Shown one piece after another: positions 63,879 to 64,000 of a stretch of DNA of 64,000 bases; positions within the stretch are counted from its first letter, which is position 1, and every line of letters begins with the position of its first letter. A program made the translations under genes and the position numbers. The notes beneath the pieces are model-generated. The model was not told the origin of the DNA and ran no database searches. It saw only the letters and a program-made list of their open reading frames with translations. Origin of the DNA: Pseudoalteromonas rubra (GTDB lineage: Bacteria; Pseudomonadota; Gammaproteobacteria; Enterobacterales; Alteromonadaceae); the NCBI RefSeq assembly GCF_005887115.1, contig NZ_PNCJ01000005.1, forward strand, positions 248,001 through 312,000. The letters run 5' to 3'.

Positions 63879-64000
63879 CTAGCGCTTAAACTTGGTTTCT
63901 AAAATCACCGAAGAAGTGGTGCGCTCAACCCCTTCCAGATTCCCTATGTCATCGAGCAGCTGACTAAGCTGTTCCAGGCTTTGCGCTTCTACTTCTGCAA
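63879..64000 (-). CDS. Lrp/AsnC-family regulator, C-terminal end only
   Basis: About 40 C-terminal residues are visible: AEVEAQSLEQLSQLLDDIGN, then LEGVERTTSSVILETKFKR and a stop. The GVERTTSSVIL pattern matches the end of the RAM domain in Lrp/AsnC transcriptional regulators, which bind amino acids. The rest lies past the window edge. It faces the GGDEF-EAL gene across 19 bases. Confidence 0.8.
   Translation of the reverse strand, partial: AEVEAQSLEQLSQLLDDIGNLEGVERTTSSVILETKFKR

Noticed and set aside
1..64000. CRISPR array, tRNA or rRNA genes, prophage
   Set aside because: No regularly spaced repeats, cloverleaf-like sequences, rRNA segments or phage structural genes were seen in reading the window.

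Overview
The window reads as chromosomal DNA of a marine gammaproteobacterium in the Alteromonadales, most probably Pseudoalteromonas or a close relative. This rests on gene content and order: rnd-fadD and tsaB-yoaA in near-enteric order, a complete hisGDCBHAF(IE) operon behind a His-codon attenuator, phrB-ybgA, ppnN near xni, a GlyGly-CTERM metalloprotease, an EIIC-EAL fusion and many c-di-GMP proteins. Base composition is moderate throughout. I see no tRNA, rRNA, insertion sequence, CRISPR array, prophage or integrase.

Layout. 1-12 kb, mostly minus strand: rnd (cut by the window edge), fadD, an alpha/beta hydrolase, then a plus-strand alkaline phosphatase, a PTS-EIIC/EAL fusion, a small protein, tsaB and the helicase gene yoaA. 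Upstream of yoaA lies an orphan gene flanked by a decayed second copy of the yoaA 5' end, then two small genes. 12-20.4 kb: a 2OG-Fe(II) oxygenase, a small acidic-tailed protein, and the his leader, attenuator and eight his genes. 20.4-30.8 kb: a lipoprotein, a DUF1232 protein, an M61 peptidase, a diguanylate cyclase, ppnN, xni, DUF3192 coupled to a large HDOD-like protein, and an NAD-type isocitrate dehydrogenase. 30.8-36.7 kb: a secreted M6 protease with PKD repeats, an ilv leader and attenuator, the two acetolactate synthase subunits, and HU. 36.8-45.8 kb: photolyase, a YbgA-like protein, an alkyltransferase-like protein, a LysR regulator divergent from an RND efflux pair, and rluF. 45.9-49.3 kb: a three-gene operon of EAL-HDOD, DUF418 membrane protein and periplasmic binding protein. 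49.5-61.5 kb: a compact glycogen/maltodextrin operon read as CBM48 protein, malQ, glgB, glgX, glgP, glgC, glgA. 62-64 kb: a membrane GGDEF-EAL protein and the 3' end of an Lrp/AsnC regulator.

How the genes work together. Two amino-acid pathways are each controlled by classical transcription attenuation, and both leader peptides and competing hairpins can be read directly. The glycogen operon holds synthesis (glgC, glgA, glgB) and breakdown (glgP, glgX, malQ) on one apparent transcript with short or overlapping junctions. Five proteins with GGDEF, EAL or EAL-HDOD modules, plus one HDOD-like protein, make c-di-GMP signalling a recurrent theme. The most unusual local structures are the duplicated yoaA 5' end around an orphan gene, the EIIC-EAL fusion sitting where enterobacteria carry yeaY, the EAL-HDOD/DUF418/binding-protein operon, and the small CBM48 protein heading the glycogen operon. 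I found no clearly new defence or mobile system.
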